Shown here piece after piece: positions 44,069 to 53,032 of a stretch of DNA of 64,000 nucleotides (positions within the stretch are counted from its first letter, which is position 1; every line of letters starts with the position of its first letter). The translations under genes were made by a program, and so were the position numbers. The notes beneath the pieces are model-generated. The model ran no database searches and was not told where the DNA came from. It was given only the letters and a program-made list of their open reading frames with translations. The stretch comes from Aquitalea magnusonii (GTDB lineage: Bacteria; Pseudomonadota; Gammaproteobacteria; Burkholderiales; Chromobacteriaceae): contig NZ_QJKC01000009.1 of assembly GCF_003202035.1 (NCBI RefSeq), positions 1 through 64,000 on the forward strand. Direction: 5' to 3'.

Positions 44069-44129
44069 CACCCCGCGATTTCCCCAACCTTGCAGACTAC
44101 GCCGGCGCGTCCGGCAGCCAGGAGTGAGC

Positions 44130-44579
44130 ATGACAGCCTTTCACTTTGCGCCGGCCTGTGCCGCTGATTTTGACGAATTGCTGGCGCTGCGCCTGCGCGC
44201 CTTGCGGGTCAGTCTGGAGGCACTGGGGCGCTACGACCCGGTGCGGGCACGCCAGCGCTTTACCGAGCAATTCCAGCCGGCATACTGTCGCCACATCGTG
44301 GTGGAAGGACGCCGCGTGGGCTGTGTTTCGCTCAAGCCGGCCGAGGACGGCCTGCTGATCGACCAGTTCTACCTGCAACCGGCCTGGCATGGCCGGGGGC
44401 TGGGCAGCCAGGTATTGCAGGCCTTGCTGGCCGAGGCCGACGAGCGGGGCCTGCCGGTACAGGTGGAAGTGCTCAAGGGCAGCCGCGCCAATGGCTTTTA
44501 CCAGCGGCAGGGCTTTGTGCTGCAGTCCGATGGTCCTTATGACAATTACTATCGCCGTGCTGCCTGTGTAGCGGCCTGA
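44130..44579 (+). CDS. GNAT-family acetyltransferase
   Basis: A 149-residue N-acetyltransferase. Acetyl-CoA motif A is LLIDQFYLQPAWHGRGLGSQVLQALLAEA and motif B ends VEVLKGSRANGFYQRQGFVLQSDG. AGGAGTGAGC precedes the ATG at 44130. Substrate unknown. It follows thiE after 60 bases and may be in the same transcript. Confidence 0.85.
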   Translation: MTAFHFAPACAADFDELLALRLRALRVSLEALGRYDPVRARQRFTEQFQPAYCRHIVVEGRRVGCVSLKPAEDGLLIDQFYLQPAWHGRGLGSQVLQALLAEADERGLPVQVEVLKGSRANGFYQRQGFVLQSDGPYDNYYRRAACVAA

Positions 44580-44586
44580 ACGGTCT

Positions 44587-44639
44587 GGCTGGTGTGGCTG
44601 CCTGGCCGCACCAGCCAGCTTTCCCGGCGCGACGCCGGG
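44587..44639. terminator. Convergent-terminator region between GNAT and outer-membrane factor genes
   Basis: GGCTGGTGTGGC/GCCGCACCAGCC (44587-44616, one mismatch) and the perfect CCCGGCG-CGA-CGCCGGG (44623-44639) are two adjacent hairpins squeezed between convergent stops. Neither has a strong T tract, so their efficiency is uncertain. Confidence 0.55.
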
Positions 44640-44643
44640 AGAA

Positions 44644-46056
44644 TCATTTCACATCCCCGCCCAGCGCCTTGAACAGCGCCACCAGGTTTTCTGCCTGTGC
44701 CTGCTGCGATGCCAGCCATTGTTCCTTTACCAGCGCCAGTTGCTGGCTTTGTGCCAGCACTTCAGTCTGTGCCGCTTCCCCCACCCGCAGGCGCTGCCGC
44801 GCGATGTCCAGCTGGCGGCCGGCCAGTTGCAGGCTGCTGTGCAAGGCTTGCTGGCGCTGCTCCTCTTGCTGATAGCGCAGCAAGGCGGTTTCGGTATCGG
44901 CCAGCGCAGCCAGCACTTTTTGCCGATAGGCCGCCAGCGCGGCATCGCGGGCTGCTTCACGGCCGCTGACCTGGTTTTTCAGCCGGCCTCCATTCAGCAG
45001 GGGCAGGCTCAGTTGCGGGCCGACATTCCAGAAACGGCTGGCCGCCGCGGTCAGCTTGCCTTCGTGGATGGAATCCCAGCCGCCACTGCCCACCAGCACC
45101 AGCCGCGGGTATTGCTCGGCCACCGCCACACCGATATCGGCGGTGGCGGCCGCCAGCTCGCGCTCGGCCTGGCGGATGTCGGCACGGCGGCGCAGCAAAT
45201 CTGCCGGCAGCCCGATAGGCGGCTGTGCCAGGGTGGCCGGTATCGGCCGCTCGCCGGCCAGCCGCGCTGCCACCTCCGCCAGTGGCTGATCCAGCAATAC
45301 GCTCAAGGCGGTCAGCGCCGCGCCCTGTGCCGTCTGCAAGGGGGGCAGCGTGGCTTGCAGGCTGGCCACGCTGGCGGCTGCCTGGTTCAGTTCGCTGTCG
45401 GACACTTCGCCACTCTGCCGCAACAAGCGCGTCAGGCGCAGGGTTTCCGCTGCGTCGGCCAGCTGGGTTTGGGCATTGTGCTGGCGTGCCACCCAGCCGC
45501 GATAGTCGATCACATTGCGTGCCACCTCGGCCGCCACCCGCAGCGCGATATCCGCCTGTTGCTGCTGCAGGCTGTCCAGCCTGGCGCTGGCCGCCTCACG
45601 GCTGCGCGCGGTATGGCCGAACAGGTCGATTTCCCAGCTGGCATCCAGCCCCAGCCGGTAGTCATTGAAAGCGGTTTTGGGATTGGCCAGCGGGATATTG
45701 GCAAAGTTTTCGCTGTTGCGGCTGAACTGGTCACGGCCGCTACGCGCGCCGGCACTCAGTTGCGGCCACAAGGCGCTGTCCACCTGGCCCAGGCTGGCGC
45801 GGGCCTGACGCACCCTTGCCTCGGCCTGCGCCAGATCCAGATTGGCCTGCAATGCCTGCTCCACCAGCTGGCTGAGGGCGGCATCGTCAAACACCGTCCA
45901 CCACTGCGGCTGTACCGTCTGGCTGGCCGTACTGGCTGGCTGGAAATGGTAGTGCGCGGGCAGGCTGCTGGCCGGTGGCTGGTAATCCGGCCCCACCGCG
46001 CAGGCGCCTAGCGCAGCACTGCTCAGGAAAAGGAAAATCCGCTGGCGAGATGACAT
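44644..46056 (-). CDS. NodT/OprM-type outer-membrane efflux lipoprotein
   Basis: TolC-like channel component of a tripartite exporter, 470 residues. It has a lipoprotein signal (MSSRQRIFLFLSSAALGAC, lipobox LGAC) followed by VGPDYQPP, the hallmark of NodT/OprM lipoproteins, and two outer-membrane efflux repeats with long coiled coils. DLLRRRADIRQAERELAAATADIGVAVAEQYPRL marks the second repeat. Its start overlaps the upstream permease stop, so it is the last gene of the TetR-MFP-ATPase-permease-permease-OMF operon. Confidence 0.92.
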   Translation of the reverse strand: MSSRQRIFLFLSSAALGACAVGPDYQPPASSLPAHYHFQPASTASQTVQPQWWTVFDDAALSQLVEQALQANLDLAQAEARVRQARASLGQVDSALWPQLSAGARSGRDQFSRNSENFANIPLANPKTAFNDYRLGLDASWEIDLFGHTARSREAASARLDSLQQQQADIALRVAAEVARNVIDYRGWVARQHNAQTQLADAAETLRLTRLLRQSGEVSDSELNQAAASVASLQATLPPLQTAQGAALTALSVLLDQPLAEVAARLAGERPIPATLAQPPIGLPADLLRRRADIRQAERELAAATADIGVAVAEQYPRLVLVGSGGWDSIHEGKLTAAASRFWNVGPQLSLPLLNGGRLKNQVSGREAARDAALAAYRQKVLAALADTETALLRYQQEEQRQQALHSSLQLAGRQLDIARQRLRVGEAAQTEVLAQSQQLALVKEQWLASQQAQAENLVALFKALGGDVK

Positions 46057-47153
46057 CAGTGACTCCTGCGCAAGAACATCAGATAGGCCAGTGCCAGCGT
46101 GCTGGCGGCAATGGCCAGCAGCGGCCACAGCTGTGGCCAGGCTTCAGCCAGGCCATAACCCTTCAGGAAGATGCCCTTGACGATGATGATGAAGTGGCTG
46201 AGCGGGTCCACCGCGCTGACCATGCGCAGTGGCAGGGGCATGTTTTCCACCGGGGCCATGTAGCCGGACAGAATCACCGCTGGCGACATAAAGGCAAACG
46301 AGCCCAGGAAAGCCTGCTGCTGATTGCTGCTGAGGGCGGAAATCAGCAGGCCGAAACCCACCAGCGACAGCCCGTAGCACAGCATGGACAGGATCAGCAG
46401 CCCCAGCGTACCGCTGAATGGCACCTGGTAAACCCACACTGCCGCCGCCGCGATGATGCAGCCCTGCACCAGCGCCACCAGCATGCCGGGCAGGGCCTTG
46501 CCGGCCATGATGTAGCCCGGCGTCAGCGGCGACACCAGCAGTTGCTCGAAGGTGCCTTCCTCGCGTTCGCGGGCCAGCGACAGCGCGGTCACCATCAGGC
46601 AGCCGATGGTGGTGATGATGGCCACCAGGCTGGGCAGCACGAACCAGCGGTATTCCAGATTGGGGTTGTACAGGTTCTGCACCACCAGCCTGGCCGCCGG
46701 AGCCTGATGGCTGTGCTCGGCGGCAAACTGCTGGATCACCTGCAGGGCATAGCCATAGGCGATTTGCGCGCTATTGCTGCGCCGGCCATCGATGATGGCC
46801 TGGGCAGCCACGCTCTGGCCAGCCGCCAGCTTGCGCGACAGGTCTTGCGGCAGGCTGATGGCCAGCAGCGCCTGCTGGCGGTCGATCACCTGCTGCATCG
46901 CTTGCTGGCTGTGCAGCATCAGCACATGGGGAAAGGCCTGGGTGGCGGCCAGCCGCTGCACCAGTTCGATGGAAGCGGCGCCGCCATCCTGGTTGAACAC
47001 CGCCAGCGTGCTGTTTTTCACTTCCAGCGTGGCGGCAAACGGAAACAGCAGCAGTTGCAACAGTACCGGGGCGATCAGCAGGCGGCGGCTTTGCGGGCTG
47101 CGCAGCAGCGCCTGCATTTCCTTGCGGATCAGGGTGAACAGACGTTGCCACAT
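46056..47153 (-). CDS. ABC-2 type permease, YbhR-like
   Basis: Inner-membrane half-permease of an exporter, 365 residues. Layout is typical of ABC-2 drug exporters: one N-terminal helix, a large periplasmic domain (~45-175) and five C-terminal helices. The late ERE-EEGTFEQLLVSPLTPGYIMAGKALPGML segment is the family signature. It is one base from the other permease stop and pairs with it to form a heterodimeric channel, as in E. coli YbhFSR. Confidence 0.88.
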   Translation of the reverse strand: MWQRLFTLIRKEMQALLRSPQSRRLLIAPVLLQLLLFPFAATLEVKNSTLAVFNQDGGAASIELVQRLAATQAFPHVLMLHSQQAMQQVIDRQQALLAISLPQDLSRKLAAGQSVAAQAIIDGRRSNSAQIAYGYALQVIQQFAAEHSHQAPAARLVVQNLYNPNLEYRWFVLPSLVAIITTIGCLMVTALSLAREREEGTFEQLLVSPLTPGYIMAGKALPGMLVALVQGCIIAAAAVWVYQVPFSGTLGLLILSMLCYGLSLVGFGLLISALSSNQQQAFLGSFAFMSPAVILSGYMAPVENMPLPLRMVSAVDPLSHFIIIVKGIFLKGYGLAEAWPQLWPLLAIAASTLALAYLMFLRRSH

Positions 47154-48278
47154 TTAATTGCCATCCAGTCGGCGCGGTGTCCGCCAGGCGGTCAGCCCCA
47201 GCCAGAAGGCGGCGGACAGCAGCAGAAACAGCAGGTTGATCAGCAGCACCGGCCAGATTTCACCAGCCTGGAATAGCGTCTGCAGGGCGCTGACAAAATA
47301 GCGCGCCGGAATCAGGTAAGTCACCGCCTGTACCGCCAGCGGCATGCTGCGGATTTCAAACACGAAACCGGACAGCATGATGGCCGGCAGAAAGGCCGCG
47401 GTCAGCGCAAACTGGGCGGCAATGAACTGGTTGCGCGTGGTGGTGGACAGCAGCAGGCCCAGCCCCAGCGCACTGCCCAGAAACAGGCTGGTCACCAGGA
47501 ACAATACCCACAACGAACCGCGTAGCGGCACCCCCATCACCAGCGTGGCCACCAGCACGCACATGCTCATGGCGGCCATGCCCAGCAGGTAGTAGGGAAT
47601 GATCTTGGACAACAGCAGCTCGGCCCGGGTCACCGGGGTGGACAGCAAGGCTTCCATGGTGCCGCGCTCCCATTCGCGCGCCACCACCAGCGAGGTAAGC
47701 AGCGCACCGATGATGGTCATGATCACCGAGATGGAGCCGGGCACCAGGTAATTGCGGCTGACCGTAGTCGGGTTGAACCAGTAACGCGCCTCTAGCGTCA
47801 GCCCGGCGGGCTCTGCCTGGCCTGACTGGCGCTGGGCCTGCCACAGCTGGAATACGCCCTGCACATAGCTGGCGACAAAATTGGCGGTATTGGGTTCGGC
47901 ACCATCGGTCAGCAGCTGGATGGCGGCCGCGCCCTGACCTTGCCTGACCTTGGCCGAGAAATCGCTGCGCAGGATCACCACGCCGCGCACGCTGCCCAGC
48001 TGCAATTGCTGGCGCATGGCGGCTTCGGAGCTCGACAGGCTGGCGGCGATATAGGGCGAGGCTTGCAGGGTCTGCACCAGACGGCTGGCTTCCACCCCGC
48101 CATCCTGCTGCACAATGCCCAGACGCACACGGTTGGCATCCAGATTGATGCCATAGCCGTAGATGAACAGCAGCAACACCGGCAGCACAAAGGCAATCAG
48201 GATGCTGCTGGGATCACGCACGATCTGGTAGCTTTCCTTGCGGCACAGCGCGACAAGGCGGCGCAGGCTGAGGCTCAT
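47154..48278 (-). CDS. ABC-2 type permease, YbhS-like
   Basis: Partner permease, 374 residues with the same architecture: N-terminal helix, periplasmic domain to ~180, then five helices including WERGTMEALLSTPVTRAELLLSKIIPYYLLGM. Start overlaps the ATPase gene by four bases. With the fused ATPase, MFP and outer-membrane protein it forms a full envelope-spanning exporter of YbhGFSR type; related E. coli systems export chloramphenicol-class drugs, cations or lipophilic dyes. Real substrate unknown. Confidence 0.88.
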   Translation of the reverse strand: MSLSLRRLVALCRKESYQIVRDPSSILIAFVLPVLLLFIYGYGINLDANRVRLGIVQQDGGVEASRLVQTLQASPYIAASLSSSEAAMRQQLQLGSVRGVVILRSDFSAKVRQGQGAAAIQLLTDGAEPNTANFVASYVQGVFQLWQAQRQSGQAEPAGLTLEARYWFNPTTVSRNYLVPGSISVIMTIIGALLTSLVVAREWERGTMEALLSTPVTRAELLLSKIIPYYLLGMAAMSMCVLVATLVMGVPLRGSLWVLFLVTSLFLGSALGLGLLLSTTTRNQFIAAQFALTAAFLPAIMLSGFVFEIRSMPLAVQAVTYLIPARYFVSALQTLFQAGEIWPVLLINLLFLLLSAAFWLGLTAWRTPRRLDGN

Positions 48279-50038
48279 GTGGCCTCCCGCTGCCGGTCAT
48301 CGCGCTCCACCAGCGCGATAAAGGCGTCTTCCATGCTGGGGTCGGGCAGTTCAGCACTGACCACCATGGCCTTGAGTGCGTCCGGCGTGCCGGCGGCGAT
48401 CATGCGCCCGCGATACACCAGGCCGATACGGTCGCAATATTCGGCTTCGTCCATGAAATGGGTGGTCACCATCACCGTCACCCCCTTGTCGACCAGGCCA
48501 TTGATATGGCTCCAGAATTCGCGGCGGCTGACCGGGTCCACCCCGGAGGTGGGCTCGTCCAGAAACAATAGCGGTGGCTGGTGCATCAGCGCGCAGGCCA
48601 AGGCCAGCCGCTGCTTGAAGCCCAGCGGCAGTTCACCGGCATTCATGCTCAGGAAAGGGTGCAGCGCAAACACCCGCACCATGTCGGCCACTGCCGCGCG
48701 CTGGCGCGCACCAGACAGGCCATAGATGCCGGAGAAGAATTCCAGGTTCTGCGCCACGCTGAGGTTGCCGTACAGGGCAAATTTCTGCGCCATATAGCCG
48801 ATTTGCTGGCGTGCCTGGCTGGCGGACTGTTGCAGGTCCAGCCCCATCACCCGCGCCGCGCCGCTGCTGACCGGCAGCAGGCCGCACATCATCTTGAAGG
48901 TGGTGGATTTGCCCGCGCCATTGGGGCCGAGCAGGCCGAAGATTTCGCCACGGCGGATGCGGAAATCCACATGATCGGTGGCGACAAAATCACCAAAGCG
49001 GCGGGTAAGCTGCTCGGCCACGATGACGGCGTCGGCATCCACTCCTTCCGGCAGTCGCGCGGGCGGCATGTGTTCGGTCAGCGGCGAATCGCCACCCGGC
49101 CCGCCGCCCAGCAAATCGATAAAGGCATCTTCCAGCCGCGGCTTTACCTGTTGCAGGCGGGCATCCGGCCCGGCCTGCAGGCTGGCCAGATCAGGCAATA
49201 CCCCGGCCTCACGCAACACCAGTCGCACCGCATGGCCTTGCAGCGCGCCGTCGATCACCGCAGGGCTGCGTAGCGCCCGCTGCAGCACCTGCCGCCGGTT
49301 GCCGGCAATATCCTGCAACAGCAGGCTGCGCCCCTGCATGCTGTCCATCAGCGCTTGCGGGCTGCCGCTGTATTGCAGACGGCCTTCGTGCATCAGCAGC
49401 ACTTCGCCGCACAGCTCGGCCTCGTCCAGATAGGAGGTACTCCACAGCACCGCCATGCCGCCATCGGCCAGACTGCTGACCATGCGCCACAGCTCACGCC
49501 GCGAAATGGGGTCCACCCCGACACAGGGTTCGTCCAGCAACAGGATGCGCGGCGAGCCCAGCAGGGTGCAGGCCAGCCCCAGTTTCTGTTTCATGCCGCC
49601 GGACAGCTTGCCGGCCAGCCGTTCGGTAAAGCGCGCCAGATCGGTAAAGGCCAGCAGGCGCTGAAAACTTTCCTCCCGCGCCGCGCCGGTGACACCGCGC
49701 AGATCGGCATACAGGGTGAGGTTTTCCAGCACGGACAGGTCTTCGTACAGGCCGAATTTTTGCGGCATGTAACCCAGTTGCAGGCGTAGTGCATCGCCGG
49801 CCATCACCGGGTCCAGCCCCTCTACGCGTATGCTGCCGGCGCTGGCCTTGAGCAGGCCGGCCATCAGCCGCAGCAGGGTGGTTTTGCCGGCACCATCCGG
49901 CCCCACCAGCCCGGTGATCACCCCGCGGCGGATGTCGGCACTCAGCTCGCACAGCGCCGGCCGCCCGGCAAAGGTGTGGCTGACCGCCTGCAGGCGGATG
50001 GCGATGGCGTCCGTGCTGGCCGTCATGGACGGATTCAT
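48275..50038 (-). CDS. Tandem ABC ATPase, YbhF-like
   Basis: A 587-residue protein with two fused nucleotide-binding domains. Domain 1: Walker A GPDGAGKTT, signature LSGGMKQKLGLAC, Walker B ILLLDEPCVGVD, switch region Ser in WSTSYLDEAE instead of His. Domain 2: Walker A GPNGAGKST, signature ELPLGFKQRLALAC (not LSGGQ), Walker B LLFLDEPTSGVD, switch His in TTHFMDEAE. The sites thus differ from canonical in a complementary way, suggesting one active and one degenerate composite site. The ATG at 50038 overlaps the MFP stop (ATGA); a longer frame is a shadow. Confidence 0.9.
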   Translation of the reverse strand: MNPSMTASTDAIAIRLQAVSHTFAGRPALCELSADIRRGVITGLVGPDGAGKTTLLRLMAGLLKASAGSIRVEGLDPVMAGDALRLQLGYMPQKFGLYEDLSVLENLTLYADLRGVTGAAREESFQRLLAFTDLARFTERLAGKLSGGMKQKLGLACTLLGSPRILLLDEPCVGVDPISRRELWRMVSSLADGGMAVLWSTSYLDEAELCGEVLLMHEGRLQYSGSPQALMDSMQGRSLLLQDIAGNRRQVLQRALRSPAVIDGALQGHAVRLVLREAGVLPDLASLQAGPDARLQQVKPRLEDAFIDLLGGGPGGDSPLTEHMPPARLPEGVDADAVIVAEQLTRRFGDFVATDHVDFRIRRGEIFGLLGPNGAGKSTTFKMMCGLLPVSSGAARVMGLDLQQSASQARQQIGYMAQKFALYGNLSVAQNLEFFSGIYGLSGARQRAAVADMVRVFALHPFLSMNAGELPLGFKQRLALACALMHQPPLLFLDEPTSGVDPVSRREFWSHINGLVDKGVTVMVTTHFMDEAEYCDRIGLVYRGRMIAAGTPDALKAMVVSAELPDPSMEDAFIALVERDDRQREAT

Positions 50039-51009
50039 GGCCGGGCCAGCTTCACCGTTACCGGCATGCCCTGACGCAGGGCGGCGTCCGGCTGGCTGAC
50101 AATCAGCCGCAAACGATAGACCTGGGCGGTGCGCAGGTCGGCGGTTTCCACATTCTTGGGGGTGAATTCCGCCGTGGGTGAGACAAAGCCCACCACCGCG
50201 GCATAAGGCTGGCTGCGCCCATCGCGGTAAATCCATACCTTGCGTCCCGGCTGGGCCTGGCCCAGCTGCGGCTCGGCCACATAGGCACGCACCCATACCG
50301 GCTGGCGCAGCGACAGGGTCAGCACGCTGCTGCCGGCAGCCAGCATGCTGCCCGGTTCCACCGCCCGGGTGAGGATGATGCCGTCGGCCGGCGCGGTGAG
50401 CACGGTATCGGCCAGTTGCAGGCGCGCACTGGCCAGCTGCGCCTGGGCCCGTTTCACATTGGCGTCCACCTCGGCCACTTCCTGCGGCCGGTAACCCTTG
50501 CTCAGCGCCTGGTACTGCTGCTGTGCTGCCTGGTATTGCGCCTGCGCCTGATCATGGGCAGAGCGGGCGGCATCCAGTGCCTTGACTGCGGCGGCGCCGG
50601 TACCGGCCAGCTCCTGCTGGCGCTGCCAGGCGGCACGGGCATCGGTCAACGCCGCCTGACGGGCATCCAGTGCGGCACGGGCCTGGGCCACGTCTTCGGC
50701 CCGGTAGCCCTGATGCATCAGCGATTGCCGGGCCTGGAGTGCGGCCAGTGCCGCTTCGGCATCGGCCACGGCATTGCGTTGCGGTGCGTCGTCCAGCCGG
50801 CCCAGCACCTGCCCGGCCTTGATCTGCGCTCCTTCGTCCACCTGCAGTTGCTGCAAGCGCCCGCCCACGCGGAATGACAGGTTTACCTCGCGGATATCCA
50901 CATTGCCGGACAGCACCAGCTCATCCGCCGCCTGCTGCTGCTGCCACCACAGATAGGCAGCACCTGCCAGCAGCAAAAGGACAAAGCCGAACAGTACACG
51001 CTTGTTCAT
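50035..51009 (-). CDS. HlyD-family membrane fusion protein, YbhG-like
   Basis: Periplasmic adaptor linking the ABC permeases to the outer-membrane factor, 324 residues. One N-terminal membrane helix (VLFGFVLLLLAGAAYLWW), lipoyl halves LSGNVDIREVNLSFRVGGRLQQLQVDEGAQIKAGQ and VLTAPADGIILTRAVEPGSMLAAGS, a long alpha-helical hairpin between them (~95-205), then a beta-barrel domain. AGGAG eight bases before the ATG at 51009 supports this start; a GTG three codons upstream overlaps the TetR stop. Confidence 0.9.
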   Translation of the reverse strand: MNKRVLFGFVLLLLAGAAYLWWQQQQAADELVLSGNVDIREVNLSFRVGGRLQQLQVDEGAQIKAGQVLGRLDDAPQRNAVADAEAALAALQARQSLMHQGYRAEDVAQARAALDARQAALTDARAAWQRQQELAGTGAAAVKALDAARSAHDQAQAQYQAAQQQYQALSKGYRPQEVAEVDANVKRAQAQLASARLQLADTVLTAPADGIILTRAVEPGSMLAAGSSVLTLSLRQPVWVRAYVAEPQLGQAQPGRKVWIYRDGRSQPYAAVVGFVSPTAEFTPKNVETADLRTAQVYRLRLIVSQPDAALRQGMPVTVKLARP

Positions 51010-51014
51010 GTGAA

Positions 51015-51650
51015 TCACTCCTGGCTACTGAGGCCCTTGAGCGCCCAGTGCAATCGCTGTTGCAGATGAGCCGGTTCCAGCGCATAGCTGGCCAGCGCTT
51101 GTTGCAGCATGTCCGGCAACAGGGTCTTGCCGCTGCTCATTTGCTGCAGCAAGACCGGAAACCCCAGTGCCGACATCAGGAACATCAGCTGGTGCATGGG
51201 TGGAGCCTGGCCGATCTGTCCGGCTTGCTGTGCCTCTTGCAGGCATTGCAGCAATAGCTGGGGATGACGCGGCGCCAGATTACGGATGAATGCCAGCACG
51301 GCAGCCTCGCCGGAACCGGCATCCAGCAGCAGCTGGCTGATCAGGCCGCGCTGCTCGCGCAGGAAATCCATCAGTTGCAGCAGCATGGCGGACAAGCGGC
51401 TGAGCGCTGCGCCTTCTTGCTGCTGTACCGCCTGCAATTGCTGGTAGAGCGGCACATACCAGCACTCCAGCAGTTCGGCGGCAAATTGCTGGCGGCTGCC
51501 AAAGTGATAGACAAAGCTGCCGGGATTCACCCCGGCCTGCTGGCACAGACCGCGCACGGTCAGCTGGCGCAGACCATGCTGGCGCATCAGCTGCAAGCCG
51601 TGTTGCAGCAGCAGGCTACGGGTGGGATGAGAGGCTGGTTCGCTGTTCAT
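51015..51650 (-). CDS. TetR-family regulator (CecR-like) of the ABC export operon
   Basis: A 211-residue repressor with an N-terminal TetR helix-turn-helix (GLRQLTVRGLCQQAGVNPGSFVYHFGSRQQFAAELL) and a ligand-binding C-terminal domain. It is the first gene of the operon encoding the MFP, ATPase, permeases and outer-membrane factor, an order seen with E. coli CecR-ybhGFSR. A perfect palindrome lies just upstream of its start, the likely operator, so it probably represses its own operon until inducer arrives. Confidence 0.9.
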   Translation of the reverse strand: MNSEPASHPTRSLLLQHGLQLMRQHGLRQLTVRGLCQQAGVNPGSFVYHFGSRQQFAAELLECWYVPLYQQLQAVQQQEGAALSRLSAMLLQLMDFLREQRGLISQLLLDAGSGEAAVLAFIRNLAPRHPQLLLQCLQEAQQAGQIGQAPPMHQLMFLMSALGFPVLLQQMSSGKTLLPDMLQQALASYALEPAHLQQRLHWALKGLSSQE

Positions 51651-51658
51651 GCTGCCAA

Positions 51659-51676
51659 TTTATACATGTGTATAAA
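51659..51676. promoter_or_regulatory. Putative TetR-family operator
   Basis: TTTATACA-TG-TGTATAAA is a perfect 8-bp inverted repeat with a two-base centre, nine bases upstream of the TetR start codon. AT-rich, sharp and unique in this GC-rich stretch, it fits a TetR dimer site overlapping the operon promoter or leader. Confidence 0.65.
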
Positions 51677-51775
51677 AATGGCAAAACAATATTCAGCGCT
51701 TATTGATGCAAAACAGGAAAAAACCAGCGCCGCGTGGCGGGAGGGCAACAGCTGCCCGCTTGCCGCCTGGGCATA

Positions 51776-53032
51776 TCACTGCGGAAGGTGGGCCTGCAGC
51801 AGGGCCACAATACGCTGGCTGGCCCCGCGATGGGCGGCGGTAAAGGCCTGCGCCGCCTTGCTCATCTGCTGCCTGCGCGCAGCATCCTGCAACAGGCTGA
51901 GCGCCTGTGCCACCAGTTGTCCGGCATCGGCCACCTGCATGGCGGCGCCTGCCTCCAGCGCCAATTCACTGGCCTGGGCAAAATTGAACATGGACGGGCC
52001 AAACAGTACCGGCAGGCCCAGGCTGGCCGGCTCGATCAGGTTCTGCCCACCCAGCGGCAGCAGGCTGCCCCCGACAAATGCCACATCGGCACAACCATAG
52101 TAGGCAAACAATTCGCCCATGCTGTCGCCCAGCCAGAGGCTGGTGTCGGCGGCAAGGGGGGTGTTATCGCTGCGCCGCTGTACGGCAAGGCCCATGTCCT
52201 GCGCCAGCGCGGCCACGCTGTCGAAACGTTCCGGATGACGCGGCACCAGCAATAGCAAGGTATTGCCCACCGCGGCCTGCTGCCAGGCTTGCAGGATCAG
52301 TTGTTCCTCGCCCTCACGCGTACTGGCGCAAATGAATACCGGCCGGTTGCCGATGCGCTGGCGAAACTGTGCCGCCAGTTCCGCCATGGCGGCGGGCGGG
52401 GTGAAATCGTATTTGGTATTGCCACACACCACGGCAGAAACTGCACCCAACTGCTGCAAACGCTCGGCATCTTGCGGGCTTTGTGCGGCAATGGCGGTCA
52501 AACTGCGCAGGGCCGGACCAATCAGGCCCTGAATGCGGCGATAGCCGCGCAGCGATTTTTCCGACAGCCGCGCATTGGCCAGAAACAGCGGCACGCCTTG
52601 CTGCTGGGCAGCATGCAGCAGATTGGGCCATAGCTCGGTTTCCATCAGCACGCCAAAGCGTGGTTGCCAGATCGCCAGAAAATCGCGCACCGCAGCGGGA
52701 TAGTCATAGGGCAGATAACGTACTTCGGCATCGGGGTAAAGCTGGCAGGCGGTATCGCGGCCGGTGGGAGTCATCTGCGTCAGCAGCAGCGGTGCATCCG
52801 GCCATTGCTGGTGCAGCGCCTGGATCAGCGGCAGGGCGGCGCGGGTTTCACCGACAGATACCGCATGAATCCAGATGGCGCCGGTCGTCCGCGGCTGAGT
52901 CGCCTGGCCGAAACGTTCGTCCCAGTGCTGCAGATAAGCCGGGGCCTTGCGCGCCCGTTTTTTCAGATAGCGGCGGATCAGCGGCGTGGCCACCCACCAC
53001 AATAGCGAGTACAGCCCGCGCCGCCAGTTCAT
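51776..53032 (-). CDS. waaA: 3-Deoxy-D-manno-octulosonic acid (Kdo) transferase
   Basis: Attaches Kdo to lipid A precursor at the inner membrane. The 418 residues have the N-terminal anchor (LYSLLWWVATPLIRRYLKKR), IWIHAVSVGETRAALPLI with the essential Glu, VLMETELWPNLLHAA, and the nucleotide-sugar domain with FICASTREGEEQLIL, VPRHPERF, LGDSMGELFAYYGCADVAFVGGSLLPLGGQNLIEPA. The ATG overlaps the waaC stop (ATGA). A single locus for inner-core LPS with waaC upstream. Confidence 0.94.
   Translation of the reverse strand: MNWRRGLYSLLWWVATPLIRRYLKKRARKAPAYLQHWDERFGQATQPRTTGAIWIHAVSVGETRAALPLIQALHQQWPDAPLLLTQMTPTGRDTACQLYPDAEVRYLPYDYPAAVRDFLAIWQPRFGVLMETELWPNLLHAAQQQGVPLFLANARLSEKSLRGYRRIQGLIGPALRSLTAIAAQSPQDAERLQQLGAVSAVVCGNTKYDFTPPAAMAELAAQFRQRIGNRPVFICASTREGEEQLILQAWQQAAVGNTLLLLVPRHPERFDSVAALAQDMGLAVQRRSDNTPLAADTSLWLGDSMGELFAYYGCADVAFVGGSLLPLGGQNLIEPASLGLPVLFGPSMFNFAQASELALEAGAAMQVADAGQLVAQALSLLQDAARRQQMSKAAQAFTAAHRGASQRIVALLQAHLPQ

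Noticed and set aside
45975-47276. A 433-codon plus-strand frame opposite the ABC permeases
   Set aside because: It is antisense to two genuine permease genes and has strongly biased His/Gln composition.
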